Shown here in pieces: positions 18,085-26,821 of a stretch of DNA of 64,000 nt. Origin of the DNA: Brucella pseudogrignonensis (GTDB lineage Bacteria > Pseudomonadota > Alphaproteobacteria > Rhizobiales > Rhizobiaceae); contig NZ_NNRM01000017.1 of the NCBI RefSeq assembly GCF_002252525.1, positions 682,001 through 746,000 on the forward strand, read 5' to 3'. Below the pieces are notes generated by a model. It worked only from the letters and a program-made list of their open reading frames with translations, did no database searches and was not told where the DNA came from. How positions within the stretch are numbered: the first letter of the stretch is position 1; the number at the start of each line of letters is the position of its first letter. A program made the translations under genes and the position numbers.

Positions 18085-19332
18085 GTGGCATTTCTAAAAA
18101 AATCTTTTCTTCTTCGCCGGCGGGTGGACCATTGGGTTCTAGGCCTTGCATCTGCAGCGATACCCATCCGATTAGGATTGGGCCCAATCATTCTTTTTGT
18201 ATTTTCATGCATTGGTATCTATCTCAGTTTTGCTCGTCACGCAGCGACCCGTCTATTTGCTAAGAAATTCTACATATTCGTTCTACTTTATGCTGGTTGG
18301 TCTTTAGGCCTCATTCTGTTCCGTGGAGAGCCGTTCGCTAACAACCGACAAATTGGCTACACGCTTTTGATCACGGTATTCGCCTTTGCAGGTCCCGGAA
18401 TGCTGCTGGTTCGGAACCCCCTTCGGGCCTATGTGCTAGGATCGCGTGTCGGTGTCATTATGGCCGTCCTTGCGGTTATTTACCTTGTATTCGCTGAGGG
18501 TGGGCGGATTGGTGTTGGTGGCAATGAGGCGGTCTTTGCCTTTGTCGCAGGCGTGGCAGCTATTTCAGCCGCTATTCCAATTGGTAAAACTCATCGCTAT
18601 CTTCCAAACGGCCCTCATTGGCTGATTTTGGGTTTGGTTTCTGTTCTGGCGTCGGAAACGCGGGCAGTTATTGTTGTGCTGCCGGTTTTTGCCGCGATCG
18701 AAGTCATATTATTCCTCAAACGCTTTAGTATTCGACAACAGGGAGCTGCTTATGCAGCCATGGTGGCCGCTCTCGCGGCTCTTGTCGTTGTAGGACCTGT
18801 TGGAGATATCATCTCCAAACGTTTTGCGGGAATGGTTGAATACTACGACAGTGGTGATAGCTCGCAATGGAAAGATAAAATTTCGGCAGATATCCGCGAA
18901 GTCATGTGGACGAGTGCTGCAAAGGTTATCGAGCAAAATCCGATAGCGGGGGTTGGTGCTTATACGAAAATGGACGTAGTCCGGGCGCAAGCTGGAGAGC
19001 AAGCTGCTCTGTTGGAGGGATTTCGCCACGTCCATAACACTGTGCTCGATGAATTGCTGAACGATGGCATCATCGGATTGTTTTTTATGTTTGCGGCGTT
19101 CCTGGCGATTTTTGTGCATCTTTGGCGCAACTCCGATAGTTGGGCTATGCGCCGAGCCTTGATTTACTTTGCGGTGGTTTGTGGCAGCTACGGCATGTTG
19201 CATAATCCATTGCTGCATGAGGTTACGATCTCGTCGGTGATGTTCTTCCTCGCAGCGCTGAATGCAGCAGCATCACGCCGCATTATGGCTTTGCGCCGCG
19301 CTGGCCTTACAAACTACATTTGCAGGAAATGA
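18085..19332 (+). CDS. O-antigen ligase/polymerase-like membrane protein (Wzy_C family)
   Basis: A 415-residue polytopic membrane protein with about ten hydrophobic helices and a large loop (about residues 245-315) containing the NPIAGVGAYTKMD and FRHVHNTVLDELLNDGIIGL segments. The HxxHN(T)xLxxLxxxGIxGL pattern is the hallmark of O-antigen ligase WaaL and related Wzy_C proteins. Such enzymes move polymerised O-antigen onto lipid A-core in the periplasm. The only start is GTG directly behind the TAA of the GT25 gene. GAGG lies five bases before this GTG, so reinitiation is possible, but the shared frame also fits a split fusion protein. Confidence 0.85.
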   Translation: MAFLKKSFLLRRRVDHWVLGLASAAIPIRLGLGPIILFVFSCIGIYLSFARHAATRLFAKKFYIFVLLYAGWSLGLILFRGEPFANNRQIGYTLLITVFAFAGPGMLLVRNPLRAYVLGSRVGVIMAVLAVIYLVFAEGGRIGVGGNEAVFAFVAGVAAISAAIPIGKTHRYLPNGPHWLILGLVSVLASETRAVIVVLPVFAAIEVILFLKRFSIRQQGAAYAAMVAALAALVVVGPVGDIISKRFAGMVEYYDSGDSSQWKDKISADIREVMWTSAAKVIEQNPIAGVGAYTKMDVVRAQAGEQAALLEGFRHVHNTVLDELLNDGIIGLFFMFAAFLAIFVHLWRNSDSWAMRRALIYFAVVCGSYGMLHNPLLHEVTISSVMFFLAALNAAASRRIMALRRAGLTNYICRK

Positions 19333-19337
19333 CATCC

Positions 19338-20315
19338 ATGAAAGCAATCGTGACGGGCGCCGCTGGTTTCATCGGCTTTCACACCGCAGCGCGCCTTCTG
19401 GATGAGGGATGGCAGGTCATCGGTATCGATAATCTTAATGATTATTATCAGGTTGACCTCAAGGAAACGCGTCTTGCCAAGCTGAATCCACGCGACGGCT
19501 TTCGTTTTGCGCAAGCGGATGTTTCCGATGCGGAAGCTTTCAATACAGCAATTGGTGCTGATCGTGATGTCGATGTCATCGTGCATCTCGCAGCCCAGGC
19601 TGGTGTTCGCTATTCTATCGAGAACCCGGCAGCCTATGTGTCGGCCAATGTCATGGGGCAGGTGAGCGTTTTTGAAACGGCTCTTAAGCTCGAAAAGCGT
19701 CCGCCAGTCGTTTATGCCAGCTCGTCGTCAGTCTATGGTGCTAACGAAAAAATTCCGTTTTCTGAGAGCGATGCGGTTGACCATCCGGTTTCGGTCTATG
19801 CCGCTACAAAGCGCTCAGGCGAACTTTTGGCCGTGTCTTACAAGCATGTTCACGGCCTTCATTCGACGGGTTTGCGCTTCTTTACGGTCTATGGCCCGTT
19901 CGGACGCCCGGACATGGCGCCATGGCTGTTCACCTCGGCGATCCTCAAGGGCGAGCCGATCCGTGTTTTCAACAATGGTGAAATGCAGCGAGATTTCACA
20001 TTTGTTGATGACATCGTGAGTGGCGTTTTAGGCGCCGTGAAACGCATCATTGAACAGCCCGAACAAACTGCGCCTGTCTATAACCTCGGCAATAATCGCC
20101 CGGTCATGCTCAGCGATTTCATCTCGGAGATTGAAAAAGCATGTGGCAAGCAAGCGATCCGCAAACTTGAACCGATGCCAGCTGCCGACGTTCCGCGCAC
20201 CTATGCTGATATTACACTTGCTGCGCGCGATCTTGGTTTCAGCCCTAAAACCACGCTCGATGAAGGTATTCCTTTGTTTGTTGAGTGGTTTCGCGGCTAT
20301 AATGGAACGCGATGA
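19338..20315 (+). CDS. NAD-dependent sugar epimerase, probably UDP-glucuronate 4-epimerase
   Basis: A 325-residue extended short-chain dehydrogenase/reductase. The NAD-binding GAAGFIG is at residues 7-13, the catalytic YxxxK is YAATK, and the HLAAQAGVRYSIENP and FFTVYGPFGRPDMAP blocks match UDP-glucuronate 4-epimerases (LpsL/CapI type), which make UDP-galacturonate. Behind GT25 and O-antigen-ligase genes it most likely feeds LPS assembly. An ATG at 19329 overlaps the ligase stop, but ATG 19338 has AGGAA nine bases upstream and gives the usual N-terminus MKAIVTGAAG. It overlaps the next gene by four bases. Confidence 0.88.
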   Translation: MKAIVTGAAGFIGFHTAARLLDEGWQVIGIDNLNDYYQVDLKETRLAKLNPRDGFRFAQADVSDAEAFNTAIGADRDVDVIVHLAAQAGVRYSIENPAAYVSANVMGQVSVFETALKLEKRPPVVYASSSSVYGANEKIPFSESDAVDHPVSVYAATKRSGELLAVSYKHVHGLHSTGLRFFTVYGPFGRPDMAPWLFTSAILKGEPIRVFNNGEMQRDFTFVDDIVSGVLGAVKRIIEQPEQTAPVYNLGNNRPVMLSDFISEIEKACGKQAIRKLEPMPAADVPRTYADITLAARDLGFSPKTTLDEGIPLFVEWFRGYNGTR

Positions 20316-20821
20316 GCGAACGTAAACCCAAAAGAGGCTTCCGCCCTCTGGCAGATATGGCATCTGGTTTGATGGACCCGATGTTGCAGAAGCGTGCGGG
20401 TATCAATCTCTCATTGCTGCAATCCTGGGAAGATATTGTCGGCCCGGCAATAGGTGCTTCATCACGCCCGCTGCGCATTATATGGCCGCGGCGCCTGCAT
20501 GAAGACGATCCATTCAGTCCCGCTACGCTGATTATCGCCTGCGAAGGTTTTTCTGCTTTGCAGATCCAGCACGAAACGGGTGAAATTATCAGTCGTGTGA
20601 ATGGCTTCCTTGGCTTCTCGGCTATAGGTCGCATAAAGATTGAGCAGAAGCCGCCTGCGCTTGATTTCAGGCGGAAGCCAAAGCGAATGGCTCCTCTGGC
20701 GCCTTCAGAAGAACGGCGTATCGATAAGGCAACGGACGGTATTGAGGACGATGCTCTGCGCGCCGCGCTTGCCCGCCTTGGCAAAAATATACTCGCTGAG
20801 AAACGCGCCACGAAGAAGTGA
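20312..20821 (+). CDS. DUF721 (DciA-like) protein
   Basis: A 169-residue protein with the DUF721 domain (about residues 20-110: RAGINLSLLQSWEDIVGPAIGASSRPLRIIWP, later TLIIACEGFSALQIQHE). DUF721 proteins include DciA, the ancestral loader of the replicative helicase DnaB. Whether the alphaproteobacterial copy does this job is not shown by sequence. The tail is basic and charged. It overlaps the epimerase stop by four bases (ATGA). The following dsbA and smc genes are about 120 bases downstream on the same strand. Confidence 0.85.
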   Translation: MSERKPKRGFRPLADMASGLMDPMLQKRAGINLSLLQSWEDIVGPAIGASSRPLRIIWPRRLHEDDPFSPATLIIACEGFSALQIQHETGEIISRVNGFLGFSAIGRIKIEQKPPALDFRRKPKRMAPLAPSEERRIDKATDGIEDDALRAALARLGKNILAEKRATKK

Positions 20822-20942
20822 GCGGCTTGCCTTAAATTTGATCCAACAGTCGTGCTGAACTTCATTTGATCAAGTGAGGGCTGGTGATTAGTCATCCGCC
20901 ACCCTAAATTGCTTCTAAACGTCAACATTTAAACAGGACTGG

Positions 20943-21605
20943 ATGATTCGTATGCCTGCAACGCTTAACCGCAGACATGTTATTTCTCTTGCAGGCGCAG
21001 CTGCCGCAGGGTTGGCTCTTGCTGGCAATGCAAGCGCTCAGTCCCGCAGCGCCGAAGCCACCATCGATGCCGCCAAAGTCGCAGAGCCTGGCAAGCTCAA
21101 GGACATGGTCTATGGTAAGGCCGATGCTCCAGTCACGATCGTCGAATATGCATCGCTGACCTGTTCGCATTGCGCTGATTTTGCAATCAACACTTTCCCG
21201 ACCATCAAGGAAAAATACATCGATACCGGCAAGGCAAAGCTGATTTTCCGCGAGTTCCCGTTCGATCCACGCGCAACCGCTGCTTTCATGCTCGCTCGCT
21301 GCGCACCGGAAGATCGTTACTTCCCGATGGTTGAAGTCTTCTTCAAGCAGCAGCAGCAATGGGCTGGCGCCGCTGATGGCGAAGCTGCACTGCTCCAGAT
21401 CGCAAAACTTGCAGGTTTTACACAGGAGTCATTCAAGGCTTGCTTGACGAACCAGCAAGTTCTCGATGATGTGAGAGCAACGATGGAACGCGGTTCGACG
21501 GAATTTGGTGTGAACGCCACGCCAACTTTCTTCATCAATGGACAGAAATACGCTGGAGCCCTTTCGGTTGACGAGATGTCGGCAATCATTGACAAGCTGC
21601 TCTAA
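20943..21605 (+). CDS. DsbA-family thiol:disulfide oxidoreductase, exported
   Basis: A 220-residue periplasmic thioredoxin-fold protein. The N-terminus has NRRHVISLAG followed by a hydrophobic stretch and AGNASAQ, a likely Tat or Sec signal cleaved near residue 33. The redox site C74-S-H-C77 sits in EYASLTCSHCADF. The cis-proline loop is NATPTFFING near residue 195. It belongs to the DSBA-like/thioredoxin_4 group (BdbD-like), which forms or isomerises disulfides in exported proteins. AGGA lies four bases before ATG 20943; ATG 20952 is also possible. A terminator separates it from smc. Confidence 0.9.
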   Translation: MIRMPATLNRRHVISLAGAAAAGLALAGNASAQSRSAEATIDAAKVAEPGKLKDMVYGKADAPVTIVEYASLTCSHCADFAINTFPTIKEKYIDTGKAKLIFREFPFDPRATAAFMLARCAPEDRYFPMVEVFFKQQQQWAGAADGEAALLQIAKLAGFTQESFKACLTNQQVLDDVRATMERGSTEFGVNATPTFFINGQKYAGALSVDEMSAIIDKLL

Positions 21606-21622
21606 GCCGCCTTTCGGCAAGA

Positions 21623-21654
21623 AAAGCGGACGCTTCGTTGCGTCCGCTTTTTGT
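21623..21654 (+). terminator. rho-independent terminator between dsbA-like gene and smc
   Basis: AAGCGGACG and CGTCCGCTT flank a short loop and run into TTT, just after the dsbA-like stop. smc therefore probably has its own promoter or depends on read-through. Confidence 0.8.
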
Positions 21655-21740
21655 GTTTATACGCAAGCGCCGGGCGAAAAAGTGGAAGCCGGTTTTTCGC
21701 ATAACCGGCGCATTGAAACAGTTTCGGGGAGGGCTCACTG

Positions 21741-24700
21741 ATGCGCTTCTCCAAGCTGCGTCTTGTTGGTTTTAAGTCCTTTGTCGAACCGATGGAGTTC
21801 GTCATTGAAGGTGGGCTGACCGGTGTTGTCGGGCCAAATGGTTGCGGCAAGTCCAATCTCGTTGAAGCTCTGCGCTGGGTGATGGGTGAAAACTCATACA
21901 AAAACATGCGCGCTTCCGGCATGGACGATGTGATCTTTTCCGGCTCCGCTACGCGACCCGCGCGTAATACGGCGGAAGTGACGCTTTTCCTCGATAATTC
22001 TGACCGTACAGCACCTGCTGCCTATAATGATCAGGACGAGTTGCAGGTTTCGCGCCGTATTGAGCGCGAAGCTGGCTCGGTTTATCGCATCAACGGCAAG
22101 GAAGCGCGCGCCAAGGATGTGCAGCTGCTCTTTGCCGATCAATCAACTGGCGCCCGCTCGCCATCCATGGTGGGGCAGGGACGGATTGGCGAACTTATTC
22201 AGGCTAAACCCCAGGCGCGTCGCGCGCTTCTGGAAGAAGCCGCAGGCATTTCCGGATTGCATACCCGTCGCCACGAGGCGGAATTGCGCCTTCGAGCAGC
22301 CGAAGGCAATCTTGAACGCCTCGAAGATGTCGTTGGCGAGCTTGGCAGCCAGATTGAAAGTCTGAAACGTCAGGCGCGTCAGGCCAATCGCTTTAAAGCG
22401 CTTTCGGCTGATATTCGTCGCGCCGAAGCGGCCCTGCTTCATTTGCGCTGGTCGCAAGCCAAAACGCAGGAAGGCGAGGCACAAAGCGCACTGGCACAGG
22501 CAACCTCTGTTGTCGGCGATATGGCGCAGGCACAGATGAATGCCGCGCGCGAACAGGGCGTTGGCGCGCATAAATTGCCTGAAATGCGTGAGGCAGAAGC
22601 CAAAGCCGCTGCCGCTTTGCAGCGTCTTTCAATCGCTCGCACACAGCTCGACGAAGAAGACGGTCGTATTCGTGCCCGCCGTGCCGAGCTTATGAAGCGG
22701 CTCGAACAGTTGACTGCCGACATTGCACGCGAAGAGCAAATGGTGCGCGAGAATGCCGACATTCTGGCACGGCTTGACGAGGAAGAGCAGGAGCTGCTCG
22801 CATCCAATGAAGCATCTGGCGAACGCGATGAAGAGTTGCGTGCGATTTTCGAGGAATCGGAAATCCGGCTGCAGGATAGCGAAAACGCGCTTGCTCGCGT
22901 GACCGCGGAACGCGCAGAGGCCGCTGCCGAACGAACGCAGATCGAGCGGGCCTTGCAGGAAACGCAAAGCCGTCGTGACCGTCTGGCGAACCAGATGGAA
23001 ACAATCGAGCGCGATATTGCGGCGGTCACTGAGCAGATCGGTGGACTGTTTGATCCGGCTGAGAAGCGCATTGCAGTTGAAGCTGCAACTGACGCACTGG
23101 CAGCATCCGAAGACGCGGTGACTGCCGCTGAAGAACTCGTGGGTGCTGCGCGTGAGCAGGAGGCAGCAGGCCGTCAGCCGCTCAGCGAAGCGCGCACTGA
23201 GCTTAATCGGATCGATACCGAAGCGCAGACATTGGCGCGCATTCTCAATGCTGGGGAGACAGGACAGTTTCCGCCGGTCGTCGAAGAGTTACGAGTCGAA
23301 AAGGGCTATGAAATTGCCTTGGGTGCCGCTCTGGGTGAAGACCTTGATGCAGCAAGCGACACCGATGCGCCGGTCTTTTGGGCCTATAATCCGGCAGTTG
23401 AAACCGATCCGGCTCTGCCTGAAGGCAGTGTATCGCTTGATCGTCTGGTGCAAGGCCCACAGCAATTGCGCCGCAGACTGGCGCAGGTCGGCGTGGTTTC
23501 CGACAATGATGGTCCGCGTTTGCAGGCTTCTCTGCGTCCCGGCCAGCGACTGGTCAGCAAGGCTGGTGCTCTGTGGCGCTGGGATGGCTATACTGCAAGC
23601 GCCGATGCGCCGACACCAGCTGCTCAGCGGCTTGCGCAAAAGAACCGTCTGGCGGAGCTTGAGCAGGAAGCAATCAGTGCTGACGCCCGCGTAAAGAGTG
23701 CCGAACAGGCAGTGCAACGTTTTGAAATGGCTGTTCGCGAAGCGGTGGAACAGGAACGCGTTGCCCGCGATGCCTGGCGTGCCAATCAGCGCAAGCTAGA
23801 TGATGCGCGTGAGGCTCTGGCTGCTGTTGAACGTGCTGCGGGTCAGCTGGCGACCAAACGTGCAGGTCTCGAAGAAGCCAAATCGCGCCTTGAGGAAAAC
23901 CTTGAGGAAGCACAGATCCGCGTTGTTGAAGCCGAAGACCGTCTCAACGAAATGCCCGATATGGATTCTATCGGCGAACGCCATTCGGCCATGACTACCG
24001 AAGTGCAAGCTGACCGCGTTCAGCTTGCGGAAGCTCGCGCTGCCTATGAAGGTCAGCGTCGCGAAGCCGACAACCGTTCGCGCCGTTTGGCGATGATTGG
24101 GCTTGAACGCCGCAACTGGGCGTCTCGTGCAGAAAACGCCGCGCAGCAGATTGCTGCACTAAATGATCGTCGTTCTGAGACTGCTGATGAAGCTGAAGCC
24201 CTGGCGGAGGCACCTGAAGAGATCGAAAGCCGCCGCCGCGCTCTGCTTAATGAGCTTTCGGGAGCTGATGAGCGTCGCAAGCAGGCTGCCGACATTCTTG
24301 CTGAAGCAGAGGCTGCACAGGCAGAGCTCGACAAGGCCGCAACGCTTGCCATTCAGCAGCTTGCGACCAGCCGCGAACAGCGTGCGCGTGCGGAAGAGCG
24401 CCTGACAGCTGCCGAGGAACGTCGCAAGGATACGGAAGCGCGTATTGTCGATGCACTTAATTGTGCGCCGCACGAAGCGATCCGCCACACAGGTTTGAAG
24501 CCTGAAGACCGTATGCCTGATCCTGATCAGCTCGAGCGCCAGCTTGAACGTTTGCGGATCGAACGCGAGCGTCTTGGTGCAGTCAACTTGCGCGCGGAAG
24601 AGGAAAGTCAGGAGCTTTCGGCGCGTCTTGAGGCGATTATCTCCGAGCGCGAAGACGTCATTGAAGCGATCAAGAAACTGCGTCAGGCGATTCAGAGCCT

Positions 24701-25199
24701 CAACCGCGAGGGCCGTGAACGCTTGCTGGCCGCATTTGATGTTGTGAATGCGCAATTCCAGCGTCTGTTCACGCATCTTTTTGGTGGTGGTACTGCGGAA
24801 TTGCAGCTCATTGAGAGCGATGATCCACTGGATGCAGGGCTGGAAATTCTGGCACGCCCACCCGGCAAGAAGCCGCAGACCATGACGCTGCTTTCAGGTG
24901 GCGAACAGGCACTGACTGCAATGGCGCTGATCTTTGCCGTGTTCCTGACGAACCCGGCACCGATCTGCGTACTGGACGAAGTGGACGCGCCGCTCGACGA
25001 CCATAATGTCGAGCGCTATTGCAATCTGATGGACGAAATGGCGGCTTCAACCGAAACGCGTTTCGTAGTCATCACGCATAATCCGATCACCATGGCGCGC
25101 ATGAACCGCCTGTTTGGCGTGACCATGGGTGAGCAAGGCGTGAGCCAGCTTGTCTCGGTTGATCTTCAAACCGCAGAGCAGCTGCGCGAAGCAAGCTGA
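21741..25199 (+). CDS. smc: chromosome segregation protein SMC
   Basis: An 1152-residue SMC ATPase that loads onto and organises the chromosome. Walker A is GPNGCGKSN at residues 31-39. Long coiled coils run at about 170-490 and 660-1000, separated by the hinge (around 500-630, with the usual glycine-rich GAALGEDLDAA segment). The C-terminal head has the ABC signature LLSGGEQAL and Walker B VLDEVDAPLDD. Length and order match bacterial SMC. ATG 21741 follows GGGGAGGGCTCACTG. ScpA/ScpB partners are not in this window. An RS-type repeat begins four bases after the stop. Confidence 0.97.
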   Translation: MRFSKLRLVGFKSFVEPMEFVIEGGLTGVVGPNGCGKSNLVEALRWVMGENSYKNMRASGMDDVIFSGSATRPARNTAEVTLFLDNSDRTAPAAYNDQDELQVSRRIEREAGSVYRINGKEARAKDVQLLFADQSTGARSPSMVGQGRIGELIQAKPQARRALLEEAAGISGLHTRRHEAELRLRAAEGNLERLEDVVGELGSQIESLKRQARQANRFKALSADIRRAEAALLHLRWSQAKTQEGEAQSALAQATSVVGDMAQAQMNAAREQGVGAHKLPEMREAEAKAAAALQRLSIARTQLDEEDGRIRARRAELMKRLEQLTADIAREEQMVRENADILARLDEEEQELLASNEASGERDEELRAIFEESEIRLQDSENALARVTAERAEAAAERTQIERALQETQSRRDRLANQMETIERDIAAVTEQIGGLFDPAEKRIAVEAATDALAASEDAVTAAEELVGAAREQEAAGRQPLSEARTELNRIDTEAQTLARILNAGETGQFPPVVEELRVEKGYEIALGAALGEDLDAASDTDAPVFWAYNPAVETDPALPEGSVSLDRLVQGPQQLRRRLAQVGVVSDNDGPRLQASLRPGQRLVSKAGALWRWDGYTASADAPTPAAQRLAQKNRLAELEQEAISADARVKSAEQAVQRFEMAVREAVEQERVARDAWRANQRKLDDAREALAAVERAAGQLATKRAGLEEAKSRLEENLEEAQIRVVEAEDRLNEMPDMDSIGERHSAMTTEVQADRVQLAEARAAYEGQRREADNRSRRLAMIGLERRNWASRAENAAQQIAALNDRRSETADEAEALAEAPEEIESRRRALLNELSGADERRKQAADILAEAEAAQAELDKAATLAIQQLATSREQRARAEERLTAAEERRKDTEARIVDALNCAPHEAIRHTGLKPEDRMPDPDQLERQLERLRIERERLGAVNLRAEEESQELSARLEAIISEREDVIEAIKKLRQAIQSLNREGRERLLAAFDVVNAQFQRLFTHLFGGGTAELQLIESDDPLDAGLEILARPPGKKPQTMTLLSGGEQALTAMALIFAVFLTNPAPICVLDEVDAPLDDHNVERYCNLMDEMAASTETRFVVITHNPITMARMNRLFGVTMGEQGVSQLVSVDLQTAEQLREAS

Positions 25200-25202
25200 T
25201 TT

Positions 25203-25280
25203 TAGAGCGCGTCTCGAGAAGTGTTAAATGGCTCTGCGTCGGATGATGCGCAAAAGCAAATATTCAGATCGACGCGCTCA
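25203..25280. repeat. RS-type repeat, copy 3 (diverged)
   Basis: TTAGAGCGCGTCTCGAGAAG at the left and GACGCGCTCA at the right are inverted ends, with the familiar GGATGATGCGCAAAAGCAAA module between. It follows the smc stop directly. Confidence 0.65.
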
Positions 25281-25295
25281 TTTCTGAGTCAGAGT

Positions 25296-25496
25296 TCACT
25301 CTTCATTCCCGCTTTCGTTTTCGTCATCATCATCGGCTTCAATGACTTGCCAAATAAACGCATGAAGACGTTCTTCAATGCTTGCTCTGGATGCACCTGA
25401 TGCTTCCATTTCACGCTTGATTTTGAAAAACTGATCTTTGTCGGATTGCGACAGATATTTAGCGGCGGTTTCAAGTGATGATAGAGATGTGGACAT
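25296..25496 (-). CDS. small acidic hypothetical protein (66 aa)
   Basis: A 66-residue soluble protein, mostly helical (SSLETAAKYLSQSDKDQFFKIK), ending in a strongly acidic tail EADDDDENESGNEE. I do not recognise a domain. ATG 25496 (MSTSLSS) is chosen, though the frame is open nine more codons to a TTG; neither start has a clear ribosome binding site. The gene lies between two RS-type repeats, convergent with smc. The regular amphipathic pattern supports coding. Confidence 0.55.
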   Translation of the reverse strand: MSTSLSSLETAAKYLSQSDKDQFFKIKREMEASGASRASIEERLHAFIWQVIEADDDDENESGNEE

Positions 25497-25530
25497 GGCG
25501 GTTGATACTGCTTTGTTTCGCAAGATGCGC

Positions 25531-25638
25531 TTAGAGCACGTTTCGAGCTGATTGTATCAGATCGGCACCCTAAGCCTTTTTATTTGAAGCATAATCTTAT
25601 CGATCCTCGTTTCACTACGATAGGACTTATGCTCTAAA
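25531..25638. repeat. RS-type repeat, copy 4 (diverged)
   Basis: TTAGAGCACGTTTCGAGCTG at the left and CTTATGCTCTAAA at the right are the ends; internally GAAGCATAATCTTATCGATC and ACGATAGGACTTATGCTCTA make an imperfect inverted pair. Confidence 0.6.
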
Positions 25639-25649
25639 ACAGATAGACA

Positions 25650-25771
25650 GAGCATTTCCAACAGTTACAGCGGTTCCAGTTAAGAATGAATCGTTGGAAC
25701 CGCTGTAACTGTTTGTTTTTACGCATTATCCGACGCAAAACCGCTTCGCACTTTTGCTGGAAATGCTATAA
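25650..25771. repeat. RS-type repeat, copy 5 (near-complete palindromic element)
   Basis: The outer arms AGCATTTCCA and TGGAAATGCT pair, and inside them CAGTTACAGCGGTTCCA pairs perfectly with TGGAACCGCTGTAACTG, followed by TTTTTACGCATTATCCGACG and CGCTTCGCACTTTTGC. Apart from the left arm it is almost base-for-base the same as the copy at 54449. Confidence 0.85.
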
Positions 25772-25810
25772 ATCGAAATTGGAAAAGCTCTGGCTTCAGG
25801 TTTTATCTGA

Positions 25811-26737
25811 TTAGCGAGCTTTATAGGTTACGCTGATCTTTGCGCCTGTCAGAGCGTGTTGTGCAAGTTTGCCCGGCTCCAGATCCTTGAGACCGATTGG
25901 CAACGGCTTGTCGAAATGCACATCCATTGTGAAAAAGCCCGTCGGATTTGGCATGTCCTGAACAAAACGAGCCAGCGCTTTTCTGGAAGCTGCATCGATC
26001 TCGCTGTCGGGCATAGCTTCAATGCCTTTGCTTGCAATATCGCGTAGACGCGCAATGTCGACTTCCGGGTCGCTTTCGCCGGTCTCAGATGGCAGTGCAG
26101 CGAAATTGACGAGTGTCGGCAAAGCGACACTTTCCAACAGGCCCTGATTATCGAGGCGCAAACGCAGATGCGAAAGTGTGGCGGTCGGATTAACGGTCAG
26201 GGAAGCAACCGATGAATCGATCGGCAGGTTGATTTCCGCAGAAATTGAAGCTTTGCCCAGCTTTATGCTGCTGATTTCTGCGTTCTGAATGTGCAGATAA
26301 CCACTCTCCGGATTGAAGCGGTAGGAGGCCGTAAAATCCATCGGCCATTGCTGAATTGAGGTGATGTAATCCGAGATTTTGCTGCCGCTTTGCAGCGTGA
26401 AGCGCACACCATCGACCGCAATGCGTCCCCATTGCGGTGCAGTTTTGCTCAAATCAGGCGCTTCGGACAGATAGTCCTGCAAGCGATCCACTTCGATGAT
26501 GGCCCTGTCTACTGTCCAGCCCATCATGCTCGTGGCTTGATACAAACCGTTCAAAACAACGCAGCCATCGGGGATGTCTCTGACTGCATAATCCTTACCG
26601 GGCTTGAGAACGCTCATACCTTTGAGAAACTCTTCGCACCGGCTGAGCGGTGCGTTTTCGGACGCAGGTGCCGCTGTCTGAGCGGATGCTGACGAGGCGG
26701 CGAGAGAAAGCAGAACGGCTGGGAGAATGAAGCGCAT
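25811..26737 (-). CDS. exported hypothetical protein (308 aa)
   Basis: A 308-residue protein with a Sec signal peptide (MRFILPAVLLSLAASSASAQ, cleavage after ASA). The mature part begins with two cysteines about 30 residues apart (CEEF ... DGCVVLNG), then long beta-rich segments that describe repeated structural strands (TASYRFNPESGYLHIQNAEISSIKL). I recognise no named family, but the pattern resembles periplasmic DUF2125-like proteins of Rhizobiales. The upstream extension of 11 codons is not signal-like, so ATG 26737 is chosen. Function unknown. Confidence 0.78.
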   Translation of the reverse strand: MRFILPAVLLSLAASSASAQTAAPASENAPLSRCEEFLKGMSVLKPGKDYAVRDIPDGCVVLNGLYQATSMMGWTVDRAIIEVDRLQDYLSEAPDLSKTAPQWGRIAVDGVRFTLQSGSKISDYITSIQQWPMDFTASYRFNPESGYLHIQNAEISSIKLGKASISAEINLPIDSSVASLTVNPTATLSHLRLRLDNQGLLESVALPTLVNFAALPSETGESDPEVDIARLRDIASKGIEAMPDSEIDAASRKALARFVQDMPNPTGFFTMDVHFDKPLPIGLKDLEPGKLAQHALTGAKISVTYKAR

Positions 26738-26821
26738 GTCACCAATTCTATGTTGAACTAAATAAGACATGGCGCATCATTTCCATGTGGTCGCTGCTGT
26801 CAACTAGCAACTATGATGCTG

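Noticed and set aside
21662-21715. RS-like fragment (GAAAAAGTGGAAGCCGG, then GGTTTTTCGCATAACCGG) between the dsbA-like gene and smc
   Set aside because: It shares only one short module with the repeat family and lacks the ends; listed as a possible decayed copy, not as a feature.
22439-23071. Long antisense frames within smc
   Set aside because: They are by-products of strong codon bias in a long GC-rich gene; their composition is serine/arginine-rich and non-protein-like.
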